A stretch of 64,000 nt of DNA from Eutreptiella sp. 'Long Island Sound 2002' (taxonomy: Eukaryota > Euglenozoa > Euglenophyceae > Eutreptiales > Eutreptiaceae). Position 1 is the stretch's first letter; every line of letters begins with the position of its first letter. The notes beneath the pieces were generated by a model. That model was not told where the DNA came from. It searched no databases and saw only the letters and a program-made list of their open reading frames with translations. The position numbers were made by a program, and so were the translations under genes. The stretch spans positions 138,104,306-138,168,305 of the forward strand of contig OZ038381.1 in NCBI GenBank assembly GCA_964036045.1, read 5' to 3'. Shown piece after piece: positions 62,936-64,000 of this stretch.

Positions 62936-64000
62936 GGAGATGGGTAAACCACGACGAAAAATTTTCTGAATAGCTGAAAATAAAGCTAATTAGCATAAGA
63001 AACGCTTAGGCCAAAAAGCGCGCTGCGAAACGCGTAAAAACGCGACGCAACATTTCTCGACCTGCAATAGGTGAATAGTTAACGCCGTAAGCACCGTCAC
63101 GCTCGTAGGACCCGACGGCCGTCCCTCCCGTCGTCTAACTCGCTATAGGCGCAAAGAAAAACGCGTCGCGAGCAGCGCGTAAAACTCGAAAATTTTTCAT
63201 AACTCGCCACGACCCCTCACGTCGCACCCTGCCGCCTTTTTCTTCTTATTCTCCATGCACCTCCCTCCCCACCCTCGTGCCCATCACTCCCCTCGCCCTG
63301 CAGCTCAGGCGGCGGCCCTGGGGGAACGCGGTCAACCCTTAGCAATGGACACCAACACGCTCCACGACGCCACGCACAAGTACAAGGCCAAGAACATCAA
63401 GAACAACGGGTAGCACGTAAGACACTGCAGCGTACATGGTCTTGCTGCACGCGAGTGTGTTGGGTCATGTATAATTCTATTTCATTTTCAAAAGCCAAAA
63501 AAAGAAGAAGAAATATTTTAACAAATTTTGCAGCAGGTTTTCAAGTAGGTACAACCACACCCACGCAAGAAACAAACCCAACAAGGCGGCAGGACAGGAC
63601 ACCACGGCACCACGCGGCGGCCCAGCACCACGGGGCACAGCACAGGGGAGCAGGACACCGAGGGAGAGCGGGCCACACAGCAACACCGCACAGGGCGGAG
63701 ACGACAGGAAACACACAACACGACACCCCAGGGCGCACACGGCACAAAGCACAGCGGCGAACAACACCACGCAGCGACACACCACAGCAAAACACACACA
63801 GCGCGGGGGGGCAAGACAAAACACGGCGCCAGAAGGCACCGGACCCCAAGACGATGGACAGCGCCCCAGGACACAACACAGCGCGCGGCAGCACCAAACG
63901 GAGCAAAAGGAAACAACACAGCGCACAACAACGCAACGCCAGGCGGCTCAACGCGCAGCAACACGGCGCAGCACAGCACCCAGGGACACACCACAGCACG
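62936..64000. other. Non-coding right end, compositionally simple
   Basis: 62,940-63,230 is rich in ACGCG-type words. 63,230-63,540 holds only a 22-codon frame. 63,540-64,000 is built of CACAGCGC/ACAACAC-type words, giving Cys-rich minus-strand frames that look like composition artefacts. No gene or RNA recognised. Confidence 0.55.

Noticed and set aside
63477-63999. Cys-rich minus-strand frames of about 150 codons
   Set aside because: Three overlapping frames are all open with similar composition, as expected of simple CAC/GCA-type sequence; no start context or motif.

Overview
The window looks like nuclear DNA of a eukaryote, most likely a unicellular alga. It holds chromodomain Ty3-type retrotransposons, a LINE, tRNA-derived SINEs, a pogo-like transposase, a GC-rich satellite and a gene with very short GT-AG introns. 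No conserved host gene, rRNA or clear functional tRNA gene was found. Nothing seen fixes the lineage; green alga or dinoflagellate is a guess. Almost all of the window is accessory, repeat-built DNA.

Layout. 1-4,230 (minus): decayed Ty3-type gag-pro fragment (element A). 4.2-10.6 kb: non-coding. 10.6-17.9 kb (minus): chromovirus B, with gag, protease, a degenerate methyltransferase-like domain, RT, RNase H, integrase and chromodomain; broken in places. 18.77-50.84 kb (plus): the pol of one chromovirus (element D) cut into four pieces by three later insertions. These are a pogo-like DNA transposon (19,097-34,486, TA duplication), LTR element E (34,566-37,386, TTTCC duplication) and LTR element F (37,714-48,970, TCTT duplication). 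The pol reading resumes at each target site. Inside the pogo element, a 12.2-kb block holding a SINE and a 9-kb GC-rich satellite lies between two 0.73-kb copies of the transposase middle. Inside F, a 7.5-kb LINE-derived block lies between two 0.94-kb copies of F sequence.

50.8-53.3 kb is non-coding, followed by a second SINE copy with a 10-bp target duplication. From 53,644 to 59,947 lies the most unusual feature: a 6.3-kb unit bounded by 31-bp inverted repeats (29/31 match). It carries two multi-exon genes and eleven copies of a GC-centred palindrome, all in its non-coding parts, two of them inside introns. One gene resembles a DUF6589/KDZ-like transposase; the other (807 aa if spliced as proposed) is unrecognised. 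One intronic palindrome differs from the others by paired changes that keep the symmetry.

59,949-62,935 (plus) is a fourth Ty3-type fragment (C): protease end, a dUTPase with all five motifs, and the same methyltransferase-like domain, cut off before RT. The last kilobase is non-coding and compositionally simple.

Most genes here serve mobility of their own element and most are broken. The exceptions that look open are the long RT-integrase frame of B, the dUTPase and 525-codon frames of C, and the genes of the 6.3-kb unit.
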